Assembly: GCA_018376855.1 (NCBI GenBank) | Contig: JAHAAN010000037.1 | Coordinates: 1-14,797, forward strand | Reading direction: 5' to 3' | Source: Clostridiales bacterium | GTDB taxonomy: Bacteria > Bacillota > Clostridia > Christensenellales > QALW01 | Length of the DNA: 14,797 nucleotides | In this document: piece after piece, positions 13,832-14,797 of the stretch | How positions within the stretch are numbered: position 1 is the first letter of the stretch | Layout: each line of letters opens with the position of its first letter | Notes under the pieces: generated by a model | What the model was told of the DNA's origin: nothing | The model's input: only the letters and a program-made list of their open reading frames with translations | Database searches by the model: none | Made by a program: the position numbers and the translations under genes

Positions 13832-14797
13832 ATGAATCAGTCAGAAACCGGTCAATTTTTGGGGACGGAGAAGATCTCAAAGCTGATGCTGAAATTTTCC
13901 ATCCCCTGTGTGCTCTCTCTTTTGGTAAGCGCACTCTATAATATTGTAGACCAAATCTTTATCGGCAACAGTGAATTAAGCACTTTGGGAAACGCCGCAA
14001 CGGGCGTTGTCTTTCCGATCTTTATTATTGCGCAGGCTTTTGCATGGTGCTTTGGAGACGGCTGCGCCGCTTATCTTAACATCTGCCAAGGCAAAAAAGA
14101 CACGCAATCCGCTCACAAAGCCATCGGTACAGGCATTATAGCTACGCTCTTTTCAAGCCTTGTATTGATGGCAATATTCTTTCCGTTAAAAACACCGCTT
14201 TTAACCTTATTTGGCGCATCGGAAAACAGCATTGATATGGCAGTGGAATATTTTAATATCATTTTGGCATTTTTCCCGTTATATATGCTTTCTAACATGA
14301 TGAACGCCGTTATTCGTGCGGACGGAAGCCCTTCTTGGTCAATGGCTTCTATGCTGCTCGGCGCAGTTATCAACATTATTTTAGACCCTGTGTTTATTTT
14401 CGGCATGCATTGGGGCATGACGGGCGCGGCGCTTGCCACGGTTATCGGGCAATGTGCTTCCTTTCTCATCAGCCTGATCTATTTTTTCCGCACCAAAACG
14501 TTTAAGCTCACAAGAAAAAGCTTTGTTCCGGATTTCAAGACCTTTTCAAACGCGCTAAAACTGGGAACATCTTCTTTTATTACGCAAATGACGATCGTTA
14601 TCATCTCGCTGGTTTGCAATATCATGCTGGCAAAGTACGGCGCAATGTCCCAATACGGCGTGGACATTCCCATCGCCATTATCGGAATTGAAAGCAAGGT
14701 CTTCACTGTTGTGATTAATCTGGTTGTAGGCATCGTGCTCGGCTGCCAGCCAATCATCGGATACAACATCGGCGCCAAAAACTACGCCAGAGTCAAG
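13832..14797 (+). CDS. MATE-family efflux protein, 3' end cut by the window
   Basis: Multi-antimicrobial extrusion transporter that exports drugs or other cationic compounds using Na+ or H+; the real substrate is unknown. The ATG at 13832 has AGGAGG (13821-13826) five nt upstream. The frame is open for 322 codons to the window edge; full family members have about 450 residues, so roughly the last third is missing. Visible marks are LGTEKISKLMLKFSIP (10-25), LYNIVDQIFIG with Asp40 (35-45), GDGCAAYLNICQGKKD (75-90), the RADGSPSWSM loop (162-171), NIILDPVFIF (181-190) and GMTGAALATVIGQ (195-207). These resemble the MepA-like branch of clostridial MATE proteins. Expression probably depends on passing the leader terminator at 13721-13760. 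Confidence 0.93.
   Translation, partial: MNQSETGQFLGTEKISKLMLKFSIPCVLSLLVSALYNIVDQIFIGNSELSTLGNAATGVVFPIFIIAQAFAWCFGDGCAAYLNICQGKKDTQSAHKAIGTGIIATLFSSLVLMAIFFPLKTPLLTLFGASENSIDMAVEYFNIILAFFPLYMLSNMMNAVIRADGSPSWSMASMLLGAVINIILDPVFIFGMHWGMTGAALATVIGQCASFLISLIYFFRTKTFKLTRKSFVPDFKTFSNALKLGTSSFITQMTIVIISLVCNIMLAKYGAMSQYGVDIPIAIIGIESKVFTVVINLVVGIVLGCQPIIGYNIGAKNYARVK

Noticed and set aside
1..14797. CRISPR arrays, tRNA or rRNA genes, insertion sequences, prophage genes
   Set aside because: No regularly spaced repeats, cloverleaf sequences, transposase or integrase motifs, or long terminal inverted repeats were seen.

Overview
The window looks like chromosomal DNA from a moderate-GC Gram-positive bacterium of the Clostridia (gut-type Firmicutes). 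This rests on the clostridial form of SerA, a one-piece PurL of about 1250 residues, a lipoprotein-anchored B12 importer behind a cobalamin riboswitch, sigma-A-type promoters with 17-bp spacers, AAAGGA/GGAGG ribosome sites and many U-tailed terminators. The species is not identifiable from the sequence alone. Nothing marks it as a mobile or phage region: no transposase, integrase, tRNA, rRNA or CRISPR array was seen.

Layout, left to right. (1) 1-280: a GC-rich stretch of about 120 bp, then AT-rich DNA with a leftward promoter-like element; no gene can be named. (2) 281-2714, minus strand: serC-serA operon, with promoter and terminator, giving two of the three steps of serine synthesis (serB is not here). 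(3) 2743-6501, minus: purL, the FGAM synthase of purine synthesis, with promoter and a tentative PurR-like operator; no clear terminator separates it from serC. (4) 6626-9990, plus: a promoter, cobalamin riboswitch, terminator, oddly folded leader, then btuF-btuC-btuD (vitamin B12 ABC importer) and a terminator. (5) 9991-10574: AT-rich DNA between convergent genes, with a bidirectional terminator and palindromes but no credible gene. (6) 10611-11719, minus: a PfkB-family sugar/nucleoside kinase with its own consensus promoter and terminator. (7) 11757-13561, minus: a SulP-family anion transporter with a C-terminal STAS domain, with its own promoter and terminator. (8) 13673-14797, plus: a promoter, a strong terminator hairpin in the 5' leader, then a MATE-family efflux protein cut by the window edge.

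The genes are mostly separate transcription units of housekeeping metabolism and transport. The clearest joint system is the B12 uptake cassette: the riboswitch senses cobalamin and, through the terminator, controls the binding protein, permease and ATPase. serCA and purL are linked loosely through one-carbon metabolism (serine supplies glycine and one-carbon units for purines), and read-through from purL into serCA is possible. I did not find a clearly new multi-gene system. The most unusual signals are regulatory: competing hairpins and a shared Shine-Dalgarno-containing 11-mer at btuF and btuC, a terminator between the promoter and start codon of the MATE gene, and the compact divergent purL/btu control region.
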